This document shows, in pieces, positions 26,025-34,934 of a DNA stretch of 64,000 nucleotides (the stretch's first letter is position 1; each line of letters begins with the position of its first letter). Origin of the DNA: Bradyrhizobium guangdongense (lineage in GTDB: Bacteria; Pseudomonadota; Alphaproteobacteria; Rhizobiales; Xanthobacteraceae). Below the pieces are notes generated by a model. It ran no database searches. It was not told where the DNA came from and worked only from the letters and a program-made list of their open reading frames with translations. The DNA is taken from assembly GCF_006483445.1 (NCBI RefSeq), contig NZ_PPPT01000097.1:1-64000 (forward strand), in the 5' to 3' direction. Position numbers and translations under genes: made by a program.

Positions 26025-28322
26025 ATGTCGTTTGAGCGGGTCCTGCGATGGACGCTGGTTTCGATTGCAATCGCTGGATTGGCCGCCGGCATTCTTGCGC
26101 GGGCCGCCGGTCGGCCTGATCTGGCCGATCTTGCATGGGAGCTTGGTACGGCGCCCGTGATCGGAGGCTTGGCAGTCTCGATCGTCAGGGATTTGCGGGC
26201 CGGCCGCGTCGGCGTGGACGCGATTGCACTCCTGTCGATGAGCGCCGCGTTGGCGCTGGGCCAGCCGCTTGCCGGGGCAGTGGTCGCATTGATGTATTCC
26301 GGCGGGAACGTGCTGGAGGATATCGCTGTCACAAGGGCGGAGCGCGACCTGCGGTCCCTGGTTGATCGTGCGCCGCGCCGGGCGCATCGCAAGACTGGCG
26401 AGCGGATCGAGGAGGTCCCGGTCGACGTCGTTTTGGTCGGTGAGCAACTCCTGGTGCGGGCCGGAGAGATCGTGCCGGTGGATGGCATCATCAGCTCGGC
26501 CGTAGCCACCATCGATGAATCAGCCGTTACGGGGGAGCCAATCCCAGTCGAGAAGACGAGCGGCAACGCTGTTCTGTCAGGGTCGCTGAATGCCGGTAAT
26601 ACCTTCGAATTGACCGTTACCGCGCCGGCCGGCGAGAGCACTTATGCCGGAATCGTGCGGATGGTGACGGCGGCGCAAACGGCGAAGGCTCCCTTTGTAC
26701 GGCTGGCCGATCGCTTTGCGCTGCTCCTGCTGCCGGTGACGCTCGTTCTGGCCTTCCTGGCGTGGCGGATTTCCGGTGATCTGACCCGCAGCCTCGCCGT
26801 GCTGGTTGCCGCGACGCCTTGCCCTTTGATTCTCGCCGCACCAGTCGCCTTCATCGCCGGCGTGGCACACGCGGCCCGCCGCGGCATCCTCGCCAAGGGC
26901 AGTGGGGCACTGGAGGCGTTGGCGCGGGCCCACACGGTGCTATTTGACAAAACCGGTACCCTGACCGTCGGCGGCGCGCGGTTGCTTTCGATCGAGGTCG
27001 CGCCGGGAGAGGACGCGGACGAGGTTCTCAGGCTTGGGGCGTCGCTCGAGCAGGCCTCGCATCATGTGCTCGCCAAAACCGTGGTCACTGCGGCCATCGA
27101 CCGCGGCCTCAAGCTGAAACCGCCCGAACAAGTCAAGGAAGCGATGGGCTCGGGCCTGAGCGGCCTGATCGACGGACGGCAGGTCACCGCAGGTTCGCGA
27201 CAGATGCTTCCATCAAATGCCGAACTGACGCCGTGGGAGATGCGGGCAATCCGGCGCGCTTCGTGGCGCTCGGCGCTGGTTGTCTTTGTAGCCGTGGACG
27301 GCCGTACGATCGGGGCGCTGTTGCTGGCCGACGAGTTGCGCGCCGATACGCCACGGGCGATCCGGCTGCTGCGAGATGCAGGTATCGAGCGAATGGTGAT
27401 GGTCACTGGCGATCGCGCCGCAGCGGCGCAGGCCATCGGTGCGGCGCTCGACCTCGACGCCGTGCTGGCGGACCGCGTTCCTTCCGACAAGGTTGAGGCG
27501 GTGCGCACGGAACAGCGGATGCATCCGACCATCATGGTGGGGGACGGCATCAACGATGCCCCCGCGTTGGCCGTAGCCGATATCGGGGTCGCGCTAGGCG
27601 CGCGTGGCGCCAGCGCCTCGTCCGAGGCTGCGGACGTCGTCATTTTGGCCGACCGTCTCGACCGGGTGGGCGAGGCGATCATCATTGCGCAGCGGGCACG
27701 GCGGATCGCTCTGCAAAGCATTGTTGTCGGGATGGGTCTGTCGCTGGTGGCAATGGTAGCTGCCGTCCTTGGCTGGCTTGATCCGGTACCGGCAGCGATT
27801 GTGCAGGAAGTGATCGATGTTGCCGTCATTCTGAACGCGCTGCGGGCGCTCACGCCGGCTCTTGGCGGCAGCGGCATCCGCATCAGCCCAGAGCAGGGGC
27901 AAATGCTGCATCATGATCATGAGGCCTTGTTCAAGGACCTCGACCGCTTGCGAAAAATCGTTGATGCATTGGATGACGTGCCTCCGGAAGCTGCCAAGCC
28001 GTTGATCGAGGAAGCTCAGCGCCTGGTCCAGGGCAGTGTCGTGAGACACGAACGCGAGGATGAGGACAGCGTCTATCCCAAGCTTGCGGAGGTGCTGCGC
28101 GAACGCCACGGTCTTTCTGCCATGAGCCGTGCCCATCGGGAAATCCTGCACCTAGCCCGGCTGCTTACTCGGATCGTCGACGATCTGCCGTCGGAGAAGA
28201 TCGATCGCTATCTCGTCCGGGACGCCCAGCGAGTGATTGAGGCGATCGAAACCCTGGTGCGCATGCACACAGCCCAGGAGGAAGATATTTATGAAGCGAT
28301 GGCGGCTCAGGCGGCAGCTTGA
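26025..28322 (+). CDS. P1B-5-type heavy-metal ATPase with C-terminal hemerythrin domain (Nia-like)
   Basis: The 765-residue protein is a heavy-metal P-type ATPase: actuator TGEP (169-172), the TM metal motif TPCP (264-267), phosphorylation site DKTGT (308-312), GDGINDAPA and a QEVID motif in a late TM helix followed by NALRAL. TPC together with QExxD marks the P1B-5 subgroup, exemplified by Sinorhizobium meliloti Nia, which exports nickel and iron in nodules. There is no N-terminal metal-binding domain. After residue 620 comes a hemerythrin-like domain (HHDHEALFKDLDRLR, VVRHEREDEDSVYP, HREILHLARLL, HTAQEEDIYEAM) with iron-ligand histidines and glutamates, as in Nia. The box upstream suggests low-oxygen control. 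Inner membrane. Confidence 0.9.
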   Translation: MSFERVLRWTLVSIAIAGLAAGILARAAGRPDLADLAWELGTAPVIGGLAVSIVRDLRAGRVGVDAIALLSMSAALALGQPLAGAVVALMYSGGNVLEDIAVTRAERDLRSLVDRAPRRAHRKTGERIEEVPVDVVLVGEQLLVRAGEIVPVDGIISSAVATIDESAVTGEPIPVEKTSGNAVLSGSLNAGNTFELTVTAPAGESTYAGIVRMVTAAQTAKAPFVRLADRFALLLLPVTLVLAFLAWRISGDLTRSLAVLVAATPCPLILAAPVAFIAGVAHAARRGILAKGSGALEALARAHTVLFDKTGTLTVGGARLLSIEVAPGEDADEVLRLGASLEQASHHVLAKTVVTAAIDRGLKLKPPEQVKEAMGSGLSGLIDGRQVTAGSRQMLPSNAELTPWEMRAIRRASWRSALVVFVAVDGRTIGALLLADELRADTPRAIRLLRDAGIERMVMVTGDRAAAAQAIGAALDLDAVLADRVPSDKVEAVRTEQRMHPTIMVGDGINDAPALAVADIGVALGARGASASSEAADVVILADRLDRVGEAIIIAQRARRIALQSIVVGMGLSLVAMVAAVLGWLDPVPAAIVQEVIDVAVILNALRALTPALGGSGIRISPEQGQMLHHDHEALFKDLDRLRKIVDALDDVPPEAAKPLIEEAQRLVQGSVVRHEREDEDSVYPKLAEVLRERHGLSAMSRAHREILHLARLLTRIVDDLPSEKIDRYLVRDAQRVIEAIETLVRMHTAQEEDIYEAMAAQAAA

Positions 28323-28340
28323 CTATATGATCTGCGCGCT

Positions 28341-28952
28341 TCATCCCTTTGTAGCGGCACTATTCGTCTCGGCAGGCCGCTCCGTTGGCCCGGCTTCGCT
28401 CTGAACAGCCGAATGGGGCAGAGTTTCGATCACAGCCTTCGAAAGGCGCCGGTACAGATCACGCCGGCGAACGAGCGGCCACCAGTCGTACAAAAATATC
28501 TCTAACGGGCGCCAGTTCGCTACCCACCCCAGGATCAACAGGCTTTCCTCAAGGAGACGCCGCAAGGGGTTGGCGAACAGCGCGCCAACGACGAAATGCG
28601 CCACGAGCAGACACGTGATCAGAATGACGAGTCCGATGGCCAGCGACCAGCGGCCCACCCTGAACAGCTCGTTGATATCTCCCTGAATAGCACTCGCTCG
28701 ATCAGCGAAGTAGTGAGCAAAGGCGTCGCGAAGCTCCGACGCCGCCTTCGCTTGTGCATCGGTCCCCGGATGATGAACCCGAATCCGGATCGCTTGCCGG
28801 GCCGATAGTTCTCGCGCCCAGCCGACAATGTATTCTTCGGCCTCTTTGTCGAGGTCACGCTCGCGAAACGGAAAAGGATCGAGTGTGTGAAAGAGCTGGG
28901 CGATGTCGTCGACCCGAAGCTCGATCACCTCTTCAGATGCTTGGGCAATCAT
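28341..28952 (-). CDS. Membrane protein of unknown function
   Basis: The 203-residue protein has a soluble N-terminal part (IELRVDDIAQLFHTLDPFPFRERDLDKEAEEYI) and one or two membrane segments at about 98-125 (LAIGLVILITCLLVAHFVVGA) and 132-160. The C-terminal tail is charged. I recognise no enzymatic motif. It lies convergent with the P1B-5 gene and divergent from the P2-type ATPase, sharing a promoter region that holds a perfect FixK-type box. It therefore probably belongs to the same stress or low-oxygen response. Confidence 0.8.
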   Translation of the reverse strand: MIAQASEEVIELRVDDIAQLFHTLDPFPFRERDLDKEAEEYIVGWARELSARQAIRIRVHHPGTDAQAKAASELRDAFAHYFADRASAIQGDINELFRVGRWSLAIGLVILITCLLVAHFVVGALFANPLRRLLEESLLILGWVANWRPLEIFLYDWWPLVRRRDLYRRLSKAVIETLPHSAVQSEAGPTERPAETNSAATKG

Positions 28953-28986
28953 CAGCCTTCATTGCTCCGGCCCCTTCCAACCTCGC

Positions 28987-29000
28987 TTGCGCCAAGTCAA
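28987..29000. promoter_or_regulatory. FixK2-type box in the divergent region before the P2-type ATPase
   Basis: The site TTGCGC-CAAG-TCAA is an exact match to the FixK2-type consensus TTGCGC-N4-TCAA. It lies 34 bases from the start of the minus-strand membrane-protein gene and 61 bases from the likely P2 ATPase initiation codon (29062), so it could serve either or both. Confidence 0.65.
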
Positions 29001-29091
29001 CACCGGTGACCAGGGATCATCTACTTTAAGTATTTGTTTTCCGACGTAAAGGAGGCCCGCCATCGAAAAGCATGCAGTCGCTGACCTGACG

Positions 29092-31743
29092 ATGCTGCCG
29101 GAAAGCCCGCATGCTCTGCCCGTCGCTGACCTGCTTCGGCAGTTGCGCGTGTCCGGTGCCGAAGGGCTGTCCGATACCGAGATTAATGCGCGGCGAAAGC
29201 GCTTCGGTACGAACACGATCACCTCGCGGCAGGCCACTGGCGTGATGCGCCTGCTATTGCACCAATTCAAGAGCTCGGTCGTCTACCTCCTGAGTTGCGC
29301 AGCCGGGCTGGCGTTCTATTTCGGCGAGCTGGAGGAGGGCAGCGCCATCATAGCGGTCCTAGCCATCAACGCATTGATAGGCTTCGTGACCGAGTTGAGG
29401 GCAGCGCGCTCCATTGAGGCTTTGCGTGCGCTTGGTGCGCGCACCGTCCGTGTCCGACGCGAGGGTCGCGTTTATGTCGTGCCGGCCGAGGACCTCGTTC
29501 CGGGTGACGTCGTCGTTTTGGACGCTGGTGACGCCGTGTCGGCCGACCTGCGCCTCATCGAGACTTCCCGACTCTCCGTAGATGAGTCGACGTTGACGGG
29601 CGAATCGGTGGCAGTCGACAAGCAAACGCACCCAGTCAGCGCAGACACCCGTCTTGGCGATCGCGCGTCGATGGCGTTCAAGGGCACCGCCGTCACACGG
29701 GGGACGGGCATCGGCGTCGTAGTGGCAACCGGTCTCATTACTGAACTTGGCCGAGTGACGCGGCTCGTCCTCGAGGCGAGCCCGGGCAGTTCGCCACTCG
29801 AACGCAAGCTCGAGCGTTTGTCGGCGCAGCTGGTCGTCGCGACCATTGCTGTCGCTGCAGTGATTGGCGCCGTCGGGCTCATGGGCGGCGAAGATCCCCT
29901 CCTGATGGTCGAGGCGGCTATCGCACTCGCTGTAGCAGCGATTCCCGAGGGTCTCCCGATCGTCGCAACGCTTGCGCTCGCCCGCGGCATGTGGCGCATG
30001 GCGGAGCACAATGCGCTGGTCGAGCGCCTTTCGGCAGTTGAGACGCTGGGAGCTACTACCGTCATCCTCACCGACAAAACCGGCACGCTAACCGAAAACC
30101 GGATGACGGTGCGGCGGCTCTGCACTGCCTCTGGAGAGATCGAACTTGAGACGAAAGCGCCAACGGAGGGCGAGCGTTCGCAGCTTGCCGGCGACCGACA
30201 GGCCGCTGAGCTGCTGCGTATCGCGGTCCTTTGCAACGACGCCCATCTCGAGCGCGCAGATGAGGGCGGCAACGGCGACCCGATGGAAATCGCACTCTTG
30301 CGCGCCGGGTTGCGCGCGGGCTTGAGGCGGACTGAATTGCTGGATCGGTACCCGATCGTTCACAAGCATGCCTTTGATCCCGCCACCAAGATGATGGCGA
30401 CCGTTCATGACCATCGGGACGGCGTGCTGGTCGTGGTGAAGGGGGCGCCTGAAGCAGTCCTGGGCGCGGCGACGCGCGTAACCGCCGAGCATGGCGAGAT
30501 CGCCCTCGAGGACGACATGCGAGCGGAGTGGTCAAGGCGAGCCGATCAGCTCGGCCATCACGGCCTGCGCGTACTCGCCTGCGCGATGAAAACAGACACG
30601 CTTGCCGATGCTGCACCCTACGAGGGGTTGGTGATGGTCGGCCTTGTCGGCTTGGAAGATCCGGCGCGTGCCGATGTGCCTCAGGCGATCCAGGACTGCC
30701 GCCGAGCGGGAATTCGCGTCGTCATGGTCACCGGCGACCATGTCGTGACGGCGCGAAGTATCGGTCGCGCCGTCGGCCTCGGAGAGAACGTTACGAACGT
30801 CGTGGAGGGCAACAAAATCGCGCAGATGATCGCCACGGGGCGGCCCGCGCTCCGCGACATCGGAATCTTCGCAAGAGTAAACCCCGATGAGAAGCTTGCC
30901 CTCGTCAGGGCCTATCAGGCCGCGGGCGAGATCGTCGCTATGACGGGGGACGGGGTCAACGACGCGCCCGCCCTGCGGCAGGCCGATATCGGCGTGGCGA
31001 TGGGTCTGCGGGGGACCGATGTTGCGCGCGAAGCAGCCGCCATGATCCTGCTTGACGACGCGTTTCCGACCATCATCGGGGCGATACGCGAAGGCCGCGT
31101 CATCTTTGCCAACATCCGCCGCTTCGTCGCTTATCTCCTGGCTTGCAATCTCAGCGAGGTGATGGTGGTTGGCTTGGCTGTGTTGTCGAATCTCCCTTTG
31201 CCGCTCCTGCCGCTGCAAATTCTCTATCTCAATCTCGTGACAGACGTGTTCCCGGCCTTTGCGCTGGCGATGGCTGAAGGCGAGGCAGGCATCCTCGGGC
31301 GCCCGCCGCGCGATCCGAAGGAGCCAATTTTGGGTCGTTGGCAGTGGTCCGCGATAGTGTTTTACGGTGCTGCAATGACGCTAGGTACATTCGGGGCACT
31401 GGCAACTTCATATTGGCTCGGTCTCGACCCCCAATCAACGGTAACTGTCACGTTCCTCACTCTCGCTTTCGCGCAACTTTGGCATACGTTCAACACGCGT
31501 GATCCACATTCATCGCTCTTCGTCAACGAAGTCACTCGAAATGGCTGGCTTTGGAGCGCGCTCTTGCTTTGTGCGGTGCTGCTCGCCGTGCCGCCTTACC
31601 TGCCCCCTGCAGCGCATCTATTGCACCTTGCTCGCCCTACCGCAGACATGTGGTTAGTCGTCGTTGTTTTTAGTCTTACGCCTGTGATCGTCACACAGAC
31701 AGTGAGCGCTGTCGTCAAAAGCTGGCTTACGAGGGGGCCATGA
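29092..31743 (+). CDS. Cation-transporting P-type ATPase, P2 type (Ca2+/PMA-like)
   Basis: The 883-residue protein has the N-terminal cation ATPase domain (VADLLRQLRVSGAEGLSDTEINARRKRFG), the actuator TGES, TM4 AIPEGLP, phosphorylation site DKTGTLT, MVTGDH and TGDGVNDAPA, and a C-terminal TM bundle ending in VVVVFSLTPVIVTQTV. The PEGLP motif is typical of P2A calcium and related pumps; the ion cannot be fixed. The listed start is the first canonical codon (ATG 29092). However, a near-perfect AAAGGAGG site at 29048-29055 sits 6 bases before an in-frame ATC at 29062, which may be the real, non-canonical start (10 more residues). A FixK-type box lies upstream. Confidence 0.92.
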   Translation: MLPESPHALPVADLLRQLRVSGAEGLSDTEINARRKRFGTNTITSRQATGVMRLLLHQFKSSVVYLLSCAAGLAFYFGELEEGSAIIAVLAINALIGFVTELRAARSIEALRALGARTVRVRREGRVYVVPAEDLVPGDVVVLDAGDAVSADLRLIETSRLSVDESTLTGESVAVDKQTHPVSADTRLGDRASMAFKGTAVTRGTGIGVVVATGLITELGRVTRLVLEASPGSSPLERKLERLSAQLVVATIAVAAVIGAVGLMGGEDPLLMVEAAIALAVAAIPEGLPIVATLALARGMWRMAEHNALVERLSAVETLGATTVILTDKTGTLTENRMTVRRLCTASGEIELETKAPTEGERSQLAGDRQAAELLRIAVLCNDAHLERADEGGNGDPMEIALLRAGLRAGLRRTELLDRYPIVHKHAFDPATKMMATVHDHRDGVLVVVKGAPEAVLGAATRVTAEHGEIALEDDMRAEWSRRADQLGHHGLRVLACAMKTDTLADAAPYEGLVMVGLVGLEDPARADVPQAIQDCRRAGIRVVMVTGDHVVTARSIGRAVGLGENVTNVVEGNKIAQMIATGRPALRDIGIFARVNPDEKLALVRAYQAAGEIVAMTGDGVNDAPALRQADIGVAMGLRGTDVAREAAAMILLDDAFPTIIGAIREGRVIFANIRRFVAYLLACNLSEVMVVGLAVLSNLPLPLLPLQILYLNLVTDVFPAFALAMAEGEAGILGRPPRDPKEPILGRWQWSAIVFYGAAMTLGTFGALATSYWLGLDPQSTVTVTFLTLAFAQLWHTFNTRDPHSSLFVNEVTRNGWLWSALLLCAVLLAVPPYLPPAAHLLHLARPTADMWLVVVVFSLTPVIVTQTVSAVVKSWLTRGP

Positions 31744-32030
31744 CGCCTCGTGCTCGACGAGCCCGTGCGCGCTCCCACTTCCAAGGCGGCTATACTGCTA
31801 ACGCCTTCCGAGGCGCGCTTGGTTTCGTGTCGGCAAATGCGGTCCTCCGCTGCTGGCCGGTTCAAAGGAGATGTACCACTCGGCTCCATGGCCGCTTTCA
31901 CCAAGCGCGAGAGTTGACACAAACCGAGACCCATTCCAGCGAAGAACGAAGCGGACAACCGATCGAGATGCGGTTGTGCGGAATTGCAGCCTGTGTCGCA
32001 GGGCGGTCGTTGCCCTGCTCCCGGGGACCA

Positions 32031-33011
32031 CTATGACTGCAGATCGCGTGGCCTTCGTTTCCTTGCCCGACCGGAACGATGTAGACCTCGCACGTCCTGC
32101 TGTTGAAAAAGCTCGGCGCATAAATCACGCAACCATTGGCTTGCCGGGTCGTGATGGAAGCGGGCGTGCCAATATTGCTTCACGGTAAAACCGGCGATCG
32201 CCAGCGGGCAGTCGAGTACGCGCAGTCCGTAGTAGTGGGCCAGGGTCTCGCCAATGTGCCTCGGCAGGGTGGCGATCAGGTCCGTCGTTCCGACGATTGC
32301 GGGTAACCCCAAAAAGCCAGGGAGCTCGAGCGCAACGTCGAGGACTATCTGCTGCTCCTTCAGTGCGTCCGCCAGCAATTGATGTCCGGTGCCGGAACGA
32401 ATAAGGACGTGCGCCTCACGCCGGAAATCCCTTGCGGTGATGCGGTCGCGGATGCGGGCGTGTTTTGCGTTCGCCAGGCAGACCCAATCCTGCGGAAAGA
32501 GTGCTTGCTGGAAGTGTCCGGCGTCGAGATCCGAGATGTAGCCGAGCGCCAGATCGGCCTCGCCGGACTGCAGCATTCGTGGTGTATCGCCGCCGATCTG
32601 CGCTGCCTCGATGCGGACGCCCGGCGCAACGCGGCGAACGTAAGCGAGGATGGCCGGAAGCAGCGTGATGTGGCTCGCATCCGTCATGCAGATGACGAAG
32701 CGGCGCTTCGCAGTCGCCGGATCGAACTCCGGGCGAAGCTCCGCCAGACGTCGCAGCATCTCCAACGCCTGCCGGGCCGTGCCAATGAGAGCCTCGGCGC
32801 GTGGCGTCGGCAGCATTCCCTCAGCCGACCGGATGAAGAGCGGATCGTCCAACTCCTTTCGCAACCGCGCCAGCCAGATCGAAATGGTCGGCTGACTTTG
32901 ACCGAGCTTCTCGGCTGCCTTGGTGACGCTGCCCGTGGCGAACAATGCGTCAAACAGCCGGAGCAGGCGCGGGTCCAGCAGGTTCGTCTCGGAGAGGTCC
33001 CGGTGCTTCAT
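32031..33011 (-). CDS. LysR-family transcriptional regulator of the quinate/shikimate-like operon
   Basis: The 326-residue protein has the LysR helix-turn-helix: LLDPRLLRLFDALFATGSVTKAAEKLGQSQPTISIWLARLRKELDDPLFIR (about 9-58), and a ligand domain in which GLRVLDCPLAIAGFTVKQYWHARFHHDPASQWLR resembles the NodD/NahR/LinR branch that binds aromatic or cyclic acids. The basic C-terminal tail is unusual. It is divergent from the operon at 33115 with a 103-base shared promoter, the standard arrangement for its target. Between this gene and the P2 ATPase (31744-32030) I see no gene. Confidence 0.9.
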   Translation of the reverse strand: MKHRDLSETNLLDPRLLRLFDALFATGSVTKAAEKLGQSQPTISIWLARLRKELDDPLFIRSAEGMLPTPRAEALIGTARQALEMLRRLAELRPEFDPATAKRRFVICMTDASHITLLPAILAYVRRVAPGVRIEAAQIGGDTPRMLQSGEADLALGYISDLDAGHFQQALFPQDWVCLANAKHARIRDRITARDFRREAHVLIRSGTGHQLLADALKEQQIVLDVALELPGFLGLPAIVGTTDLIATLPRHIGETLAHYYGLRVLDCPLAIAGFTVKQYWHARFHHDPASQWLRDLCAELFQQQDVRGLHRSGRARKRRPRDLQS

Positions 33012-33114
33012 TGCGATCTACAATAATGCATATAAGAATCATAGCATATCCAAATAAAGGACGGACTGCTACCACGCGACCAACGCCGGGAAAGGCGCTG
33101 GGAGAAGCGTTCGG
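33012..33114. promoter_or_regulatory. Divergent promoter region between LysR gene and the quinate/shikimate-like operon
   Basis: The region next to the LysR start is A+T-rich. It holds an imperfect dyad, ATGC ... GCAT (about 33027-33048, 14 bases apart), of the size and kind of LysR boxes. The exact operator is inference. Confidence 0.35.
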
Positions 33115-34059
33115 ATGAGGATCTGCTTTATCGGAGCGGGGGCCTTAGGCTCGACCATCGGCGGCACGCTGGCGCGCGGGGGGGCTGAGGTCTGGCTGAT
33201 TGATCCGTTCCAGGCCCATGTTGACGCAATCAACGCCGGCGGGCTTCGCATGCTCGAAGGCAGCGCCGAAACCGTCGTGAAGGTCACCGCCCGCACGTCC
33301 GCGGCCCAGGTCGGCGTCAAGGCTGACCTCGTCATCGTCCTCGTCAAATCCTACCACACGCGGGATGCGATCCGGTCGGCAGCGCCGATCATCGGACCGC
33401 AGACGGTTGTGATGTCGCTCCAAAACGGTCTTGGCCACGAGGACATCCTGTCGGAGGAGGTCGGTCGTGACCGGGTCATGGCGGGCAAGACCTACGTCGG
33501 CGGCGTGCTGCTTGGCCCCGGTCATGTTCGCGCCGGGGTCATCGGCAAGGAAACCATCATCGGCGAGCTCGATGGGCGCCTGACCGAACGCGCACAGCAA
33601 ATCTCCGAGACTTTCAACCGCGCCGGGATCCTCACGCAGCTCAGCGACAACATCCTGGGCACGATGTGGGACAAGCTCTTTATCAACGTTGCCGGTGGCG
33701 GCGTTACCGCCATTACCGGCCTGACTTATGGTGGCCTCTATTCGCTCCCCATCCTGAAGGAGTGCGCGCTGGCAGCGATTTCAGAGGGTATCGCGGTCGC
33801 GCGGGCCGCCGGCGTGAAGATCTCGATTGCCGATCCGCACCGTGCCTGGACGATGGCGTCCGCCGGACTGCCGCCCGAATTCAAGACCTCGATGTTGCAG
33901 AGCTTGCAATCCGGCAATCCGACAGAGGTCGATTACATTCACGGCTCCGTCGTGCGTTGGGGCGCCAAGCTCAGCGTGCCGACCCCCGTCAACTCGACCC
34001 TCGTCGCGCTGGTCAAAGGGCTCGAATACGCTCGCAGCGACTATCCAGGAAAGGCCTGA
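33115..34059 (+). CDS. Ketopantoate-reductase-like (PanE/ApbA family) oxidoreductase
   Basis: The 314-residue protein begins with a Rossmann motif RICFIGAGALGSTIGGTLARGG and continues with the family features LIVLVKSYHTRDAI (about 75), MSLQNGLGHEDIL (about 103) and DKLFINVAGGGVTAITGLTYG with the catalytic Lys (about 186). PanE-family members reduce 2-oxo acids to 2-hydroxy acids; in catabolic operons they are usually not pantothenate enzymes. It is the first gene after the divergent promoter, and the next gene starts 4 bases after its stop. Cytoplasmic. Confidence 0.88.
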   Translation: MRICFIGAGALGSTIGGTLARGGAEVWLIDPFQAHVDAINAGGLRMLEGSAETVVKVTARTSAAQVGVKADLVIVLVKSYHTRDAIRSAAPIIGPQTVVMSLQNGLGHEDILSEEVGRDRVMAGKTYVGGVLLGPGHVRAGVIGKETIIGELDGRLTERAQQISETFNRAGILTQLSDNILGTMWDKLFINVAGGGVTAITGLTYGGLYSLPILKECALAAISEGIAVARAAGVKISIADPHRAWTMASAGLPPEFKTSMLQSLQSGNPTEVDYIHGSVVRWGAKLSVPTPVNSTLVALVKGLEYARSDYPGKA

Positions 34060-34063
34060 GGCG

Positions 34064-34450
34064 ATGTCGTTGCCCCGCGCCTATGTCGAACACGTCGCGA
34101 TCCGCGTGCCGGACGTCGATCGTCATGTCGACTTCTTTCGTGATGTGCTCGGTCTCACTGTTCGCGACGAGCAACCCGCTGATGGTGCCCGCCCGCGCCA
34201 GGTATGGGTGCTCGGAAGCGTGCAACTCATCGAGGACCCGAAATTTGTCGGACCGGAAGGGCGTCTCGCCCATCTCGGCATCATGGTCGACGATTACGAA
34301 GGTGTGCTCGCCCGTGCCGCCGCCTGGGGCGCCAAGGCGCTGCCTGCGGGGCCGAACTGGCTCGAGCTGCCGGGCGGGCTGAACGTCGAAATCTTGCAAG
34401 CCAGTGCGGGTGCCGTGGAAGCGGCGCTGGCGATCAATCCCCGTGCCTAG
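34064..34450 (+). CDS. Single-domain VOC (glyoxalase/bleomycin-resistance) protein
   Basis: The 128-residue protein is a single VOC repeat pair: YVEHVAIRVPDVDRHVDFFRDVLGL at the start and LAHLGIMVDDYEGVLARAAAWG in the second half, ending with the potential metal Glu in LNVEILQ. Members of this size act as epimerases, lyases or dioxygenases. Start 34064 is the one that fits a VOC domain; the frame open from 33827 lies inside the preceding gene. It may be an isomerase of a CoA ester, given the neighbouring CoA-transferase and hydratase. Confidence 0.85.
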   Translation: MSLPRAYVEHVAIRVPDVDRHVDFFRDVLGLTVRDEQPADGARPRQVWVLGSVQLIEDPKFVGPEGRLAHLGIMVDDYEGVLARAAAWGAKALPAGPNWLELPGGLNVEILQASAGAVEAALAINPRA

Positions 34451-34463
34451 AGAAAGACGCGAC

Positions 34464-34934
34464 ATGAGCGACGAGCGCTACTGGGACGACGCCAAGGTCG
34501 GTGACGAATGCGTCACCCCGTCGGTGGTGGTCACCGAAGCGATGGTGAATGCCTATGCCGAACTGACGGGTGATTTCACGCCGGTCCACGTCGACGAGGA
34601 CTACGCCAAGACCACTCCATTCGGCACGCGCGTCGCGCACGGGCTGTTCGGTCTGTCGCTGGCCGACGGTTTGAAGACCCGTGCCGACTACCGCTTCCTT
34701 CCGGGAATGTCGCTGGGCTGGACGTGGGATTTCAAGCTGCCGATCAAGCTCGGCGACACCGTGCATGTGAAGTTCCGCGTCGGCTCGATGCGCGCCACGA
34801 AGCGCGAAGGGTGGGGCATCGTGGTGCTGCCCTCGGAGCTGATCAATCAGCGCGGGGAGGTGGTGCAACTCGGCGAGCACCGGCTGATGATTCCGATGCG
34901 CCCGAAGGCCAGTGCCGCAGGAGTGCAGGCATGA
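34464..34934 (+). CDS. MaoC-family (R)-hydratase / dehydratase
   Basis: The 156-residue hot-dog protein shows the hydratase-2 motif: TGDFTPVHVDEDYAKTTPFGTRVAHGLF, with the Asp and His of the catalytic pair in D-x-x-P-V-H. It should add or remove water on an enoyl-CoA (or a CoA-bound hydroxy acid). Start 34464 is chosen because MSDERYWDDAKVGDE is the usual beginning. Its TGA overlaps the ATG of the CoA-transferase (ATGA), so the two are translationally coupled and likely act in sequence. Confidence 0.9.
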   Translation: MSDERYWDDAKVGDECVTPSVVVTEAMVNAYAELTGDFTPVHVDEDYAKTTPFGTRVAHGLFGLSLADGLKTRADYRFLPGMSLGWTWDFKLPIKLGDTVHVKFRVGSMRATKREGWGIVVLPSELINQRGEVVQLGEHRLMIPMRPKASAAGVQA

